The notes under the pieces were generated by a model. It saw only the letters and a list, made by a program, of their open reading frames with translations. It was not told where the DNA came from and did not search any database. A stretch of 64,000 nt of DNA from Methylocapsa palsarum (lineage in GTDB: Bacteria; Pseudomonadota; Alphaproteobacteria; Rhizobiales; Beijerinckiaceae): the NCBI RefSeq assembly GCF_900114285.1, contig NZ_FOSN01000006.1:1-64000 (forward strand). The letters run 5' to 3'. Below, piece after piece: positions 1 to 9,268 of the stretch. The position numbers were made by a program, and so were the translations under genes. Every line of letters starts with the position of its first letter. The stretch's first letter is position 1.

Positions 1-132
1 CAGAAGCCCAGCGAATGGATCAAGGCGCAGCCGGCCTTCGTCGGCGAACAGGGCAAGACGGTGTTGGACCCCGACTTCGACATCGACGACGGCGGCGTCC
101 CGCACGAAAAGGCGCAGCTGCCCAAGCGGTAA
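1..132 (+). CDS. C-terminal end of an unidentified protein (partial)
   Basis: The window opens inside a frame that stays open from base 1 to a TAA at 130-132 and gives the last 43 residues of a protein. The tail is charged and polar, with an aspartate-rich stretch (DPDFDIDD), and no membrane segment. I do not recognise the family. It converges on recG, and the 221 bases between the two stops contain no further gene that I can support. The frame is believed because it is open and in codon register to the edge, but 43 residues are weak evidence. Confidence 0.5.
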   Translation, partial: QKPSEWIKAQPAFVGEQGKTVLDPDFDIDDGGVPHEKAQLPKR

Positions 133-353
133 TGCTTTGGCCTTTCAACGCCGAGCCCTGATGGCCTCTTAGGGTGCTCTGCCGCCGGCCGGTTCGGCCC
201 CCGCTATGACGGGTTTCAGGACGAGTTGATTGGCGTTTGAACGACATGTCGGGTCGTTAGCTGCCATCGCCAAGTGATCTGGGAACGACAGCTAAGCTGC
301 TTCGGGCTCTCCGAACCAGTCGTTCCGTTTCCGGCCCAGAGGCGACCCATCCC

Positions 354-2465
354 TCACCCGGCCCCCAGCAACCGGATCGCCTCGGCGCGCTCGAAAATGT
401 TGAGCAATAGGCGCAGCGCTTCTCCGCGTGGACCAGAAAGCTTCGAATTGTCCTCCACCACCTTCAGGGCCTCGCGCCGCGCGAGGGCGAGCAGAGCCGC
501 ATGCGCGGGCAACTCGGCCAGCTTGAAGCCGGGCAGGCCCGATTGCCGGGCGCCCAGCACCTCGCCTTCGCCGCGAAGGCGCAGATCCTCTTCGGCGATG
601 CGGAACCCGTCCTCGGTTTCGCGCATGATGGCGATGCGCGCTTTTGCGGTTTCGCCGAGCGGCCCCTTGTACAAAAGCACGCACGACGATTTCGCCTCGC
701 CGCGGCCGACGCGTCCGCGCAATTGATGCAATTGCGCGAGGCCGAACCGCTCGGAATGTTCGATCACCATGATCGAGGCTTGCGGAACATCGACGCCGAC
801 CTCGATCACAGTGGTCGCCACCAGAATCTGCGTCGTCCCCGCGGCGAAGGCGGCCATGGCGGAATCCTTTTCAGCGCCTTTCATCTTGCCGTGGACGAGG
901 CCGACCTTGTCGCCGAAGATGTCCCGCAGATGGATGTAACGCTCCTGCGCCGCCGCGACGTCGAGCGTCTCGCTTTCCTCGACGAGGGGGCAGACCCAGA
1001 AGGCGCGCGCGCCGGCGGCGATCGCCGGGCGCAGCCGTTCGACGAGTTCGCCGATCCGCTCGACCGGTAGCGCCCGCGTCTCGATCGGGCGCCGCCCGGC
1101 CGGTTTTTCCCGCAAGGTGGAGACGTCCATGTCGCCGAAATAGGTCAGCACCAGCGTGCGCGGGATCGGCGTCGCGGTCATGACGAGAATATCTGCGGGT
1201 TGTCCGCCCGAGGTCTGGCCCTTGTCGCCGAGGGCGAGGCGCTGGTGGACGCCGAACCGGTGCTGCTCGTCGACGATGGCGAGGCCGAGATCCGCAAAGG
1301 CGACGCTCTCCTGAAACAGGGCGTGAGTCCCGACGGCGATGTTGAGGGAGCCGTCCTTAAGCCCATCCACAACCTTGGCGCGGGCGGCGCCTTTCTCGCG
1401 TCCGGTCAGCAGCGCGAGGGTCAGGCCCGATCCCCGCGCAAAGGCGTTGAGCGCGGAAAAATGCTGACGCGCCAGAATTTCGGTCGGCGCCATCAGCGCG
1501 GCCTGGCGTCCGGCCTCGACAACGCTCGCCATGGCGAGAAGCGCGACCAGCGTCTTGCCCGAGCCGACATCGCCCTGCAACAGCCGCAGCATCCGGTTGG
1601 GGCTGGCGAGATCCGCGCGGATCTCCACAAGCGCCTGTTGCTGCGAGGCGGTCAGCGAGAAGGGGAGGGCGGCGGCGATCCTCTCCGAAATGCGTCCGTC
1701 CCCCCGCGACGGGCTGCCCTTCGAGCGCGTCATCTGCGCCCGCGTCAGCGCCAGGGCGAGCTGGTTGGCGAAGAGTTCGTCGAGCGCCAGCCGCTGACGC
1801 GCCGGGTCGTCGGGCGAGGTCGCTTCAGGGGTTTCGGGCCGATGCGCCGCGTTTAGCGCCTGCGCGAACGAGGGAAGACTTTTGAAGCCGAGGACGCCCT
1901 GGTCATGCCATTCCGGCAAGTCTGGAAGCCGGGCGAGGGCGCCGCCGGCCGCCTTGACGAGAACCTTCGGAAACAGCCCCTCCGTGAGGGCGTAGACCGG
2001 CTCGACGGGATCCATCCGGGCGAACCCTTCCGCGTCGAGCACGCGGTCGGGGTGAACCATCTGCCGGTGGCCGTCCCAGAGTTCGAGCTTTCCGGAAATC
2101 CATCGCTTCGCGCCAATGGGCAGGCTTTTTTCGATCCATTGATGATTGGCGAGGAAAAAGACCAGCTGGACGTCGCCGGTGTCGTCCTCGACGAGCACCC
2201 GGTACGGCCCCTTGGAGCGCGGCCCCGGCGCGCGATGATCCACGACCGTGACCTCCAGCGTCACGACACTCCCGATCGGGGCGTCGGCGATTTTCGGGCG
2301 GTTGCGCCGGTCGATGGTCGCGGTAGGAAGGTGGAACAGGACATCGAGGATTCGGGCGCCGTCCGGCGCGCCGAACAGCCGGTCGAGCAGCTTCCCCGTC
2401 TTGGGTCCGACGCCGGGCAGGCTGGCCGCCGGCGCGAAAAGAGGATTGAGGAGAGAGGGCCGCAT
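354..2465 (-). CDS. recG: ATP-dependent DNA helicase RecG
   Basis: RecG remodels stalled replication forks and branch-migrates Holliday junctions. The 703-residue product matches the family's usual size. An N-terminal wedge/OB region (about residues 15-170) is followed by two superfamily 2 helicase lobes. Visible motifs are Walker A GDVGSGKT at 298-305, DEQH at 399-402, the TATPIPRT motif and the QLRGRVGRG arginine-finger motif near the C-terminus. The start at 2465 gives the expected N-terminal alignment with PGVGPKT at about 18-24. It is divergent from the unknown gene at 2632; the usual alphaproteobacterial neighbours sdhE and mfd follow on the other strand. Confidence 0.97.
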   Translation of the reverse strand: MRPSLLNPLFAPAASLPGVGPKTGKLLDRLFGAPDGARILDVLFHLPTATIDRRNRPKIADAPIGSVVTLEVTVVDHRAPGPRSKGPYRVLVEDDTGDVQLVFFLANHQWIEKSLPIGAKRWISGKLELWDGHRQMVHPDRVLDAEGFARMDPVEPVYALTEGLFPKVLVKAAGGALARLPDLPEWHDQGVLGFKSLPSFAQALNAAHRPETPEATSPDDPARQRLALDELFANQLALALTRAQMTRSKGSPSRGDGRISERIAAALPFSLTASQQQALVEIRADLASPNRMLRLLQGDVGSGKTLVALLAMASVVEAGRQAALMAPTEILARQHFSALNAFARGSGLTLALLTGREKGAARAKVVDGLKDGSLNIAVGTHALFQESVAFADLGLAIVDEQHRFGVHQRLALGDKGQTSGGQPADILVMTATPIPRTLVLTYFGDMDVSTLREKPAGRRPIETRALPVERIGELVERLRPAIAAGARAFWVCPLVEESETLDVAAAQERYIHLRDIFGDKVGLVHGKMKGAEKDSAMAAFAAGTTQILVATTVIEVGVDVPQASIMVIEHSERFGLAQLHQLRGRVGRGEAKSSCVLLYKGPLGETAKARIAIMRETEDGFRIAEEDLRLRGEGEVLGARQSGLPGFKLAELPAHAALLALARREALKVVEDNSKLSGPRGEALRLLLNIFERAEAIRLLGAG

Positions 2466-2631
2466 GATGTCTTATCGCCGCCTGCCGCCAGGGAGGCAAT
2501 GGTCGCCGCGCATCGGACAATGCTCCCCGTCCAGTCTGTAGTATGCGCGCCGGCCCCTACGCGGCCGGTCTGGACAGCGCCTGCAAATGGCCGGACCGCG
2601 ATCGCCGAACTTTTTGGGCGGGGACGGACAG

Positions 2632-3576
2632 ATGCAGGCTGATGACCAGGCCACATTCAAGACTTCGGCGACTCAAGACTTCGGCGCGTGGCGCGGCGGC
2701 GCGCCGCTGCTTGATGAAGCGTTGCGAGTCGAGATCAGCCATCTCACTGAACTGACGCTTCCGCATCTTAAGGCCTTCGATCTCGATCTCGATCCCGAGC
2801 TCGGCCTCGCCTGCCTCACAGCCGACGGCGACGCCTTCGCTGTTTACCTCAACGGGCGCCTCACTCGGTCCTGGCGTAAAGAGGGCCACTGGAAACCCGC
2901 GAAAATCAAATGGTTCGGTCGCGCGGAGGTCGTGATCTATCCAGACCTGTCTATCATCTCGGCGGATAGTTGGCGGGAACTGGAGCAGACTTGGCCTTAC
3001 GTGTTTACCCTGTCCGACAGCTACATGTTCATCGGTTATGACGAGGAGGCCATTCAGAGAGCTTTGATTAACGATCCTGAGCGGCATCTTGTGTCAATCC
3101 GAACTCGCGACGGCGGTTTCGAATTCGGCTTTGAAGAAATTTTTCTGGAAGACCGCGACGCCGAGTTCGACGAGCCGCAAGCTGCCTACAGCTTTGGCGA
3201 TTGCTTCGCCTTCATCATTTATTCGAGTGATAGACTGTGGTTGCTGGATACCAAGACCAGGACTTACCGAAGCATTGCGGCGCCGTTCAGCCTCGCGTCG
3301 ATCCATGTTATGAGCGGCGACGACAAAAAGACCTATGCGAACTTCGACAATCGGCCGCATGTTCAAGGTCATCCTGACTTGCCACCGTTCGAACTCGCGG
3401 TGTTCGATCTCGTCGCCCGGACGGCGAAGAAGCGCACCTTCGCGCCGGTCGCGGCGGCGCTCGTCTTGGCGGGGTTCGATCCGGCCATGGTCACGCTGCA
3501 GCCGAATGCGAAAGGCCGCATCATCGTCAGCGACGACCAAAAGGCCGCGCTGCTCGAATTTTGCGATGGCGATTAG
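2632..3576 (+). CDS. Hypothetical soluble protein, 314 aa
   Basis: I do not recognise this family. The frame could extend to 2587, but ATG 2632 is preferred because the 15 extra residues (Gly/Pro-rich) look like non-coding sequence. The product has no signal peptide or membrane helix, is acidic, and is rich in aromatic/Asp pairs alternating with short hydrophobic strands (for example LGLACLTADGDAFAVYLNG), which suggests an all-beta, possibly propeller-like fold. It lies between divergent recG and the sdhE-mfd pair, all on its own strand downstream. Codon usage resembles the host's, so it is probably not a recent arrival. Function unknown. Confidence 0.75.
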   Translation: MQADDQATFKTSATQDFGAWRGGAPLLDEALRVEISHLTELTLPHLKAFDLDLDPELGLACLTADGDAFAVYLNGRLTRSWRKEGHWKPAKIKWFGRAEVVIYPDLSIISADSWRELEQTWPYVFTLSDSYMFIGYDEEAIQRALINDPERHLVSIRTRDGGFEFGFEEIFLEDRDAEFDEPQAAYSFGDCFAFIIYSSDRLWLLDTKTRTYRSIAAPFSLASIHVMSGDDKKTYANFDNRPHVQGHPDLPPFELAVFDLVARTAKKRTFAPVAAALVLAGFDPAMVTLQPNAKGRIIVSDDQKAALLEFCDGD

Positions 3577-3715
3577 CTGGCGAGGACCGCCCTGGCCGAT
3601 TTTTCCGCTCATCCCGCCTCGCCGGAAAAGGCTGACAGGCGCGCGTTCAAAGTCTATACGGCGTCAACGTGAGGTCCCTGTCCTGGGGCCGATAGGCCAG
3701 AAGCCGGAGAACTCC

Positions 3716-4012
3716 ATGTCGGCCCCCTCGCAGGTGCTCACTGACCTCGACGCACGGCGCCGGCGCGTCAAATTCCGCTCATGGCATCGCGGCATGCTGG
3801 AAACCGATCTCCTCCTCGGCCGTTTCGCCGACGCCGAGATCGAAAAGCTGAGCGAAAGCGAGCTTGACGATTTCGAAGCGCTTCTCGAAGCCCTGGACAG
3901 GGATGTCTTCGCCTGGATGACAGGGGAGACGCCAATTCCTCAGGTTTATGATACGCTGCTGTTTCGCAAGATCGTCGCCTTCCACGCCAAAGCGGATCCG
4001 TCAAGGCTGTGA
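3716..4012 (+). CDS. sdhE: FAD assembly factor SdhE (succinate dehydrogenase assembly factor 2)
   Basis: SdhE promotes covalent attachment of FAD to the flavoprotein subunit of succinate dehydrogenase. The 98-residue product has the family size and the diagnostic RGMLE (RGxxE) motif at residues 25-29, followed by the all-helical core (DLLLGRFAD, LLEALDRDVFAWM). ATG 3716 is chosen over the longer open frame because a GGAG lies about 6 bases upstream and because the family starts here. The position between recG and mfd is typical of Rhizobiales. Confidence 0.93.
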   Translation: MSAPSQVLTDLDARRRRVKFRSWHRGMLETDLLLGRFADAEIEKLSESELDDFEALLEALDRDVFAWMTGETPIPQVYDTLLFRKIVAFHAKADPSRL

Positions 4013-4081
4013 CATTTCCGATGCGGCTTTGCCGTTCCTATGCCTCGCAAGAGGCCCAACGCCTGAATTGACGCCCTCAAC

Positions 4082-7000
4082 TTGACTGATCTCAAACGCG
4101 CGATCGCCGAACTCAACAAGGGCGGCTCGCTGACGCTCTCCTCCGTGACCGACGGCTTCGACGCGTTCCTCGTCGCGGAGATCTCGCGCGCGCTCGCCCG
4201 CGCGGCCGAGGACCGGGCCGTGGTGCTCGTTCACGTCGCCCGCGACAGTCAGCGCGCCCGCGCCTTTGGCGAAGCTCTCGCCTTTGCGGACCGGGACATC
4301 GAGATCCTGGAATTTCCGTCCTGGGACTGCCAGCCCTACGACCGGGTCTCCCCGAACGCCGCCGTTTCGGCGCGGCGGATGACCGTCCTCTCGCGCCTTG
4401 CCCGCTCGCGCTCGGCCTCCGAGCGGCCGCGGATTCTCTCGACGACGGTCAACGCGCTGGTGCAGCGGGTCGCGCCCTTGCAGAAGATCGCGGGCGACAG
4501 CTTTTCCGCCGCGCCCGGCAATGTCGTCGACATGGACGGGCTGGTTCAATGGCTCGAGACCAATGGATTCGCCCGCGCCTCGACGGTCCGCGACGCCGGC
4601 GAATATGCGGTCCGCGGCGGCATCCTCGATCTCTTCGCGCCCGGCATGGCCCAGCCGGTCCGGCTTGATTTCTTTGGCGACGCGCTCGAATCGATCCGCG
4701 CCTTCGATCCCGAAACCCAGCGCACCACCGGCCAGTTGCGCGGCCTCGACCTGGTGCCGATGAGCGAAGCCCAGCTGACCAGCGACTCGATGCGCCGGTT
4801 CCGGCAAGCCTACGTGACCTTGTTCGGGGCGCAGACGCGAGGAGATAGCCTCTACGAGGCCGTGAGCGAAGGACGCCGCCATGCGGGCGTCGAACATTGG
4901 CTGCCGCTGTTCTACGACAGGCTCGACACCTTGTTCGACTACGCCGGCCGGGCGCCGCTGATTTTCGATCCGCTCGCCGAGGACGCCGCGGGCGAGCGGA
5001 TCGCGCAGATCGCGGATTACTACGACGCGCGCAAAACCGCGCATGATTCCGATCCTAATTCCTCGACCTACAAGCCGCTTCCGCCTGACCGGCTGTATCT
5101 TTCGGCCGCTGAATGGAGTCAGCGCGTCGGCGGATCGAGCGTCGTGCGGATGACGCCTTTTTCCCCCGCGCCGGGTGGTCGCGGCCTCATCGTCGATTGC
5201 GGCTCGAAGCCGGGCCGATCTTTCGCCGCCGAGCGCGCCGACCCCGGCGCCAATGTGTTCAACGCCGCCGTGGATCACGCGCAGACGCTTCAGGCGAGCC
5301 AGCGCCGCGTCATCCTCGCCGGCTGGTCGGACGGCTCGCGCGAGCGGCTGGCCCATGTTCTCGCCGAGCACGGGCTCGCCAACACGGCGCCGGTGTCGTC
5401 TCTTGAGCAGGCGCTGGCGCTGCCGCAATCGAGCGTCGGCGTCGCCGTCATCGGCCTCGAACAGGGGTTCGAGACGGACAGTCTTGCGCTCATCTGCGAG
5501 CAGGACATTCTGGGCGACCGGCTGCTGCGCGGGCGCAAGAAAGCCCGCCGCGCCGACGATTTTCTGCGCGAAGTCGGCTCTCTCAACGCGGGCGACATCG
5601 TCGTCCATGTCGATCACGGGATCGGCCGGTTCATCGGCCTGCAGGCGATCGAGGCGGCGGGCGCGCCGCATGATTGCCTCGAACTTCATTACGCCGACGG
5701 CGACAAATTGTTTCTGCCGGTGGAAAATCTGGAGCTTCTCTCGCGCTACGGCTCGGAGGACACCGAGGTCCAGCTCGACAAGCTTGGCGGCGGTGGCTGG
5801 CAGAAGCGCAAGGCGCGGATGCGCAAGCGCATTCTCGAAATGGCGGCCGGCCTTATCAAGATCGCCGCCGCGCGCCAGACGAGGGCCGCGCCGAAGCTCC
5901 TTCCGCCCGAGGGCATTTACGCCGAATTCTGCGCCGGTTTTCCCTACGACGAGACCGAGGACCAGCAGGCGACGATCGACGCCGTTCTCGACGACATGGC
6001 GTCGGGGCGCCCGATGGACCGCCTCGTTTGCGGCGACGTCGGTTTCGGCAAGACGGAGGTCGCGTTGCGAGCGGCGTTCGCGGCGGCGATCGAGGGCCGG
6101 CAGGTCGCGGTGATCGTCCCGACCACGCTTCTCGCCCGGCAGCACTACAAGAACTTCGCCAGCCGCTTCGCCCATCTGCCGGTCAAGGTCGCGCAAATGT
6201 CGCGGATGGTGAGCGCGGCCGAACTCAAGGCGGCGAAGGCAGGCGCGGCGTCGGGGGACGTGGACATCATCGTCGGCACCCACGCGGTGCTCGGCAAGGG
6301 CGTCGATTTCAAGGATCTCGCGCTCGTCATCATCGACGAGGAGCAGCATTTCGGCGTCAAACACAAGGAGCGCCTCAAGGAATTGCGCGCCGAGGTCCAT
6401 ATCCTCACATTGTCGGCGACGCCCATTCCCCGCACGTTACAGCTCGCCCTGACCGGCGTGCGCGAACTCTCGATCATCGCGACGCCGCCGGTCGACCGGC
6501 TCGCCGTCCGTACGTTCATCTCGCCGTTCGACGAGGTGCTGGTCCGCGAAGCCCTGTTGCGGGAGCGCTACCGCGGCGGACAGAGCTTCTATGTCTGCCC
6601 CCGCATCGAGGATATCGACGACGCGACGGCTTTCCTGCGCCAGCACGCGCCGGAAGTGAAATTCATCGTGGCGCACGGCCAGATGGCGGCGACCGAACTC
6701 GAGGACAAGATGTCGGCCTTCTACGATGGCCAATATGACGTCCTGGTCTCGACGGCGATTGTCGAGTCGGGCCTCGACATTCCAACCGCCAACACCTTGA
6801 TCGTCCATCGCGCCGACATGTTCGGCCTCGCTCAGCTTTACCAGTTGCGCGGCCGCGTCGGGCGCTCGAAAACGCGCGCCTACGCCCTGTTCACGGTGCC
6901 CGCCAACCGCGCGATGACGCCGCAGGCGGAGCGCCGCCTCAAGGTGCTGAATTCGCTCGACACGCTCGGCGCGGGATTTCAGCTCGCGAGCCATGATCTC

Positions 7001-7600
7001 GACATCCGCGGCGCGGGCAACCTCCTTGGCGATGAACAATCAGGCCACATCAAGGAGGTCGGATACGAACTCTACCAGCAGATGCTGCAGGAAGCGATCG
7101 AGGCTCTGAAGTCGGGCGCAGACGAACCCGTCGAGGATGTGTGGTCGCCCCAGATCACGCTCGGCGCTCCGGTCACGATTCCCGAGGCCTATGTCGCGGA
7201 CCTTTCGTTGCGGCTCGGCCTCTACCGCCGCCTCTCAACTCTTGAATCGGACGAGGAGATCGAGAGTTTCGCCGCCGAGATGATCGACCGTTTCGGTCCG
7301 CTGCCCGACGAGGTCGAGCAATTGATGAAGCTCGTGTCGATCAAGGCGCTCTGCCGGCAGGCGAACGTCGAAAAGGTCGACGCGGGCCCCAAGGGCGTCA
7401 TCATCTCGTTCCGCGACAATTCCTTCGCCAATCCGCCGGGACTGGTGCGTTTCGTCGCCCAGCAGGGCTCTGACGCCAAGGTGCGGCAGGACATGAAGAT
7501 CGTGTTCATGCGGGACTTCGAGGCGACGGAGGAACGCTTGGAAGGCACGCGCGCGATCATGCGCGCGCTCGCCGCCATCGCGCTGAAAAAGGCGGCCTGA
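4082..7600 (+). CDS. mfd: Transcription-repair coupling factor Mfd
   Basis: Mfd is the RNA-polymerase-bound translocase that removes stalled polymerase at lesions and recruits UvrA. The product is 1172 residues, the normal size. The N-terminal UvrB-like module (about 1-350) contains the SWDCQPYDRVSP region; a CarD-like RNA polymerase interaction domain lies around 490-570 (HVDHGIGRFIGL). RecG-like helicase lobes follow with Walker A GDVGFGKT near 650, DEEQH near 751 and QLRGRVGRS, then the TRCF C-terminal domain. The start is TTG 4082; no good Shine-Dalgarno is visible, but no nearby ATG fits the conserved N-terminus. Confidence 0.97.
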   Translation: MTDLKRAIAELNKGGSLTLSSVTDGFDAFLVAEISRALARAAEDRAVVLVHVARDSQRARAFGEALAFADRDIEILEFPSWDCQPYDRVSPNAAVSARRMTVLSRLARSRSASERPRILSTTVNALVQRVAPLQKIAGDSFSAAPGNVVDMDGLVQWLETNGFARASTVRDAGEYAVRGGILDLFAPGMAQPVRLDFFGDALESIRAFDPETQRTTGQLRGLDLVPMSEAQLTSDSMRRFRQAYVTLFGAQTRGDSLYEAVSEGRRHAGVEHWLPLFYDRLDTLFDYAGRAPLIFDPLAEDAAGERIAQIADYYDARKTAHDSDPNSSTYKPLPPDRLYLSAAEWSQRVGGSSVVRMTPFSPAPGGRGLIVDCGSKPGRSFAAERADPGANVFNAAVDHAQTLQASQRRVILAGWSDGSRERLAHVLAEHGLANTAPVSSLEQALALPQSSVGVAVIGLEQGFETDSLALICEQDILGDRLLRGRKKARRADDFLREVGSLNAGDIVVHVDHGIGRFIGLQAIEAAGAPHDCLELHYADGDKLFLPVENLELLSRYGSEDTEVQLDKLGGGGWQKRKARMRKRILEMAAGLIKIAAARQTRAAPKLLPPEGIYAEFCAGFPYDETEDQQATIDAVLDDMASGRPMDRLVCGDVGFGKTEVALRAAFAAAIEGRQVAVIVPTTLLARQHYKNFASRFAHLPVKVAQMSRMVSAAELKAAKAGAASGDVDIIVGTHAVLGKGVDFKDLALVIIDEEQHFGVKHKERLKELRAEVHILTLSATPIPRTLQLALTGVRELSIIATPPVDRLAVRTFISPFDEVLVREALLRERYRGGQSFYVCPRIEDIDDATAFLRQHAPEVKFIVAHGQMAATELEDKMSAFYDGQYDVLVSTAIVESGLDIPTANTLIVHRADMFGLAQLYQLRGRVGRSKTRAYALFTVPANRAMTPQAERRLKVLNSLDTLGAGFQLASHDLDIRGAGNLLGDEQSGHIKEVGYELYQQMLQEAIEALKSGADEPVEDVWSPQITLGAPVTIPEAYVADLSLRLGLYRRLSTLESDEEIESFAAEMIDRFGPLPDEVEQLMKLVSIKALCRQANVEKVDAGPKGVIISFRDNSFANPPGLVRFVAQQGSDAKVRQDMKIVFMRDFEATEERLEGTRAIMRALAAIALKKAA

Positions 7601-7738
7601 GAAAGCCCGGCGGCGTCTCTTGGCGGCGGCTCTTACTTGCCATCGTCTGGCGCATGACCGCCTGCTGTGGCCTCGCCTCCCTGTAACTATGATTGAACCG
7701 GCCTTAGAATGCGCCTTCTTGTTGATGGAGGCGAACCC

Positions 7739-7936
7739 ATGAAACTCGGCGATGGTCCGGCCGGCCCGGGCGAGGGGCCGCATGTCCCGCTCATGTGTCT
7801 GATAAAGGATGGGCTGCTGTTCGGCCACGGCGTTCTGCTGGCGAAAATGGATGAAGACGGCCTGTGCATCGAGGACGACCGCATTCTGAGGCTGCTCGCA
7901 ATCGCCCAGGGCCGAAGTTCCGCAATCCGCGATTAA
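7739..7936 (+). CDS. Small hypothetical protein at head of the toxin-like locus
   Basis: This 65-residue frame has a strong ribosome binding site (GGAGG 7 bases before ATG 7739), which decides this start over the longer frame from 7709. It has Gly/Pro-rich N-terminal residues, then PLMCLIKDGLLFGHGV and an acidic helix (KMDEDGLCIEDDRILRLLAIA). I do not recognise it. It ends 4 bases before the ATG of the broken toxin-like gene, so the two were probably co-transcribed and translationally coupled. A chaperone or adaptor role is possible but not shown. Confidence 0.6.
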   Translation: MKLGDGPAGPGEGPHVPLMCLIKDGLLFGHGVLLAKMDEDGLCIEDDRILRLLAIAQGRSSAIRD

Positions 7937-7940
7937 AGCC

Positions 7941-8692
7941 ATGGGCCGCGCGTCACAACATTGGCGCTCCGGCGACAAGGCTCTCGCCGCTATCCATCTC
8001 GCGCAGATCGGCCTGCGCAAGATCGATGAGGAGGACGGCGAGCGGCTCGCGCTGGCGGCGGCGCTGCTCGATGCAGGCATGAGCGCGAAGGATTTGGCGC
8101 ACGAGCTTCGGCTGAAAATCCAGCTCCGGGTAAGGAAATGGAGCGACAATCAGCCGCGCGTTCCGGCCGGAAGCGGGCGGGAAAGCGGGCGATGGACGTC
8201 GGGGGATGCGGCGGGAGGAGCAATGAAGCGCCGCTGGTTGAGGGGAGATCGGCGGGAGGTGTTGAAAGTATTGTGTATGACCTGCCGGAGGATGCCGTAG
8301 TGGTCGCCAAGCCCGACGGCTCACAAGTAGTCGATTATGACTCGCCAACTGGAAATCTGATGGCTCCGCCGCGAGCGAATTTTCGAGAGGTGTATGCGGC
8401 AGGAATGCGAGCAACCAACCCTTTTCAGATCAATGCCGCGGTTGGCCATTGGGGAGAGTTCGATTTCCAACGGGACGGCGCAAGCGGAACTTACTATCCG
8501 GTCTATAAACACGCAAGCAACTACGCCGTCGGTGTATTCATGGCGGGTGCGGGTTATTCGCGCCAAGACGCCATTGACATTTCTTAAAATTTTGCGTGGG
8601 CGTTTTCGAGCAACTATGCGACCGATAAATTTGAAAGAAAATACTGGACGTCGCACGGCTGGGATGATGCCCATTTCGGAGTCTGGAAGTGA
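7941..8692 (+). pseudogene. Decayed polymorphic-toxin-like gene (frameshift and nonsense)
   Basis: Frame 7941-8240 encodes an alpha-helical N-terminal region (SGDKALAAIHLAQIGLRKID) that ends in QPRVPAGSGRESGRWTSG, a linker I associate with alphaproteobacterial toxin-like proteins. Coding then moves to another frame between about 8205 and 8230 (in GCGGCGGGAGGAGCAATG) and continues with SNEAPLVEGRSAGG into the C-terminal module (VGHWGEFDFQRD, YKHASNYAVGVFMAGAGYS). A TAA at 8585-8587 interrupts it; the frame then resumes with SSNYAT and GWDDAHFGVWK to a TGA at 8690-8692. The second module copy at 10230-10487 lacks the 8585 stop, so that stop is a real lesion. The final TGA overlaps the next gene's GTG. 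Toxic activity is inferred only from organisation. Confidence 0.72.
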
Positions 8693-9207
8693 TTACTATC
8701 TTATGTTCGCCAATCGGCTTTGCTGTAAGTTCGCCACTGCTCGTTTACCTGACCTATAGCATATGGAGAGATGGGTTGCGCTGGGTCCCTGCGACGCTGC
8801 GGAGTATGAAATGGGTTGCGATCACTGTTATGTTAGCGGTATTTCTGAACTTGGCGATATTTGCCGGACAGTTTCTTTATGTTGTCGGAAATCCATGTGA
8901 CGATATGAAAAGCTCTCCTGGCGCCGTCAATCAACGAGGCGATATAGCGGAGGCTCGAGTTCAGGCGTGCACTTTGATTGGCACAGTGGAAAACTATTAT
9001 GTAACTCTACAGATCCATATTTATCCGCGTCTCTATCCTAAAAAAATACTGGTCGGCTATTCCCCGGTCGGCGACCACGATCCCATCCTGCGCTGGATCG
9101 ATGACAACACACTTAGCGTGGATCTCGGCAAGGTTTCGTGGATCTCGTCGCGCCCCGACAGGGTGGGAAACATCCGCATCCTCTACCGCAACGTCATGGC
9201 CGATTAG
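8689..9207 (+). CDS. Putative immunity-like membrane protein, paralog 1
   Basis: First of five related small proteins (172 aa). Two hydrophobic segments lie at about 8-28 and 41-66, one more than in its paralogs, followed by an extracytoplasmic domain with a cysteine pair (NPCDDM and VQACTLI) and the family's C-terminal signature RWIDDNTLSVDLGKVSWISS, ending in IRILYRN. The GTG start overlaps the TGA of the toxin-like gene (GTGA), which suggests translational coupling. The pattern RGD followed by a cysteine faintly recalls DUF5412 proteins; this is a recollection, not a search result. An immunity function is inferred from position, size and membrane anchor. Confidence 0.8.
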   Translation: MITILCSPIGFAVSSPLLVYLTYSIWRDGLRWVPATLRSMKWVAITVMLAVFLNLAIFAGQFLYVVGNPCDDMKSSPGAVNQRGDIAEARVQACTLIGTVENYYVTLQIHIYPRLYPKKILVGYSPVGDHDPILRWIDDNTLSVDLGKVSWISSRPDRVGNIRILYRNVMAD

Positions 9208-9231
9208 GCCGCATTAGGATTGCGCGGACTA

Positions 9232-9268
9232 GGCTGGGACGACGCCCGCGCCGGTGTTGGAAAACGAA
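9232..9268 (+). pseudogene. Remnant of toxin-module C-terminus
   Basis: The bases encode GWDDARAG, the same C-terminal motif that ends the toxin-like module at 8660-8692 and 10455-10487. A one-base loss relative to the sister copy at 10981-11034 (GTGTTGG against GTGATTGG) removes the terminal WKTK and stop. Only about a dozen codons remain. Confidence 0.6.

Noticed and set aside
4001..6400. Very long open frame on the minus strand across mfd
   Set aside because: It lies wholly opposite a clear mfd gene and has a Gly/Arg/Asp-rich translation without motifs; such shadows are usual at this GC content.
8200..8230. Programmed frameshift in the toxin-like gene
   Set aside because: No slippery heptamer or following hairpin is evident, and a second in-frame stop downstream shows that the gene is decaying anyway.
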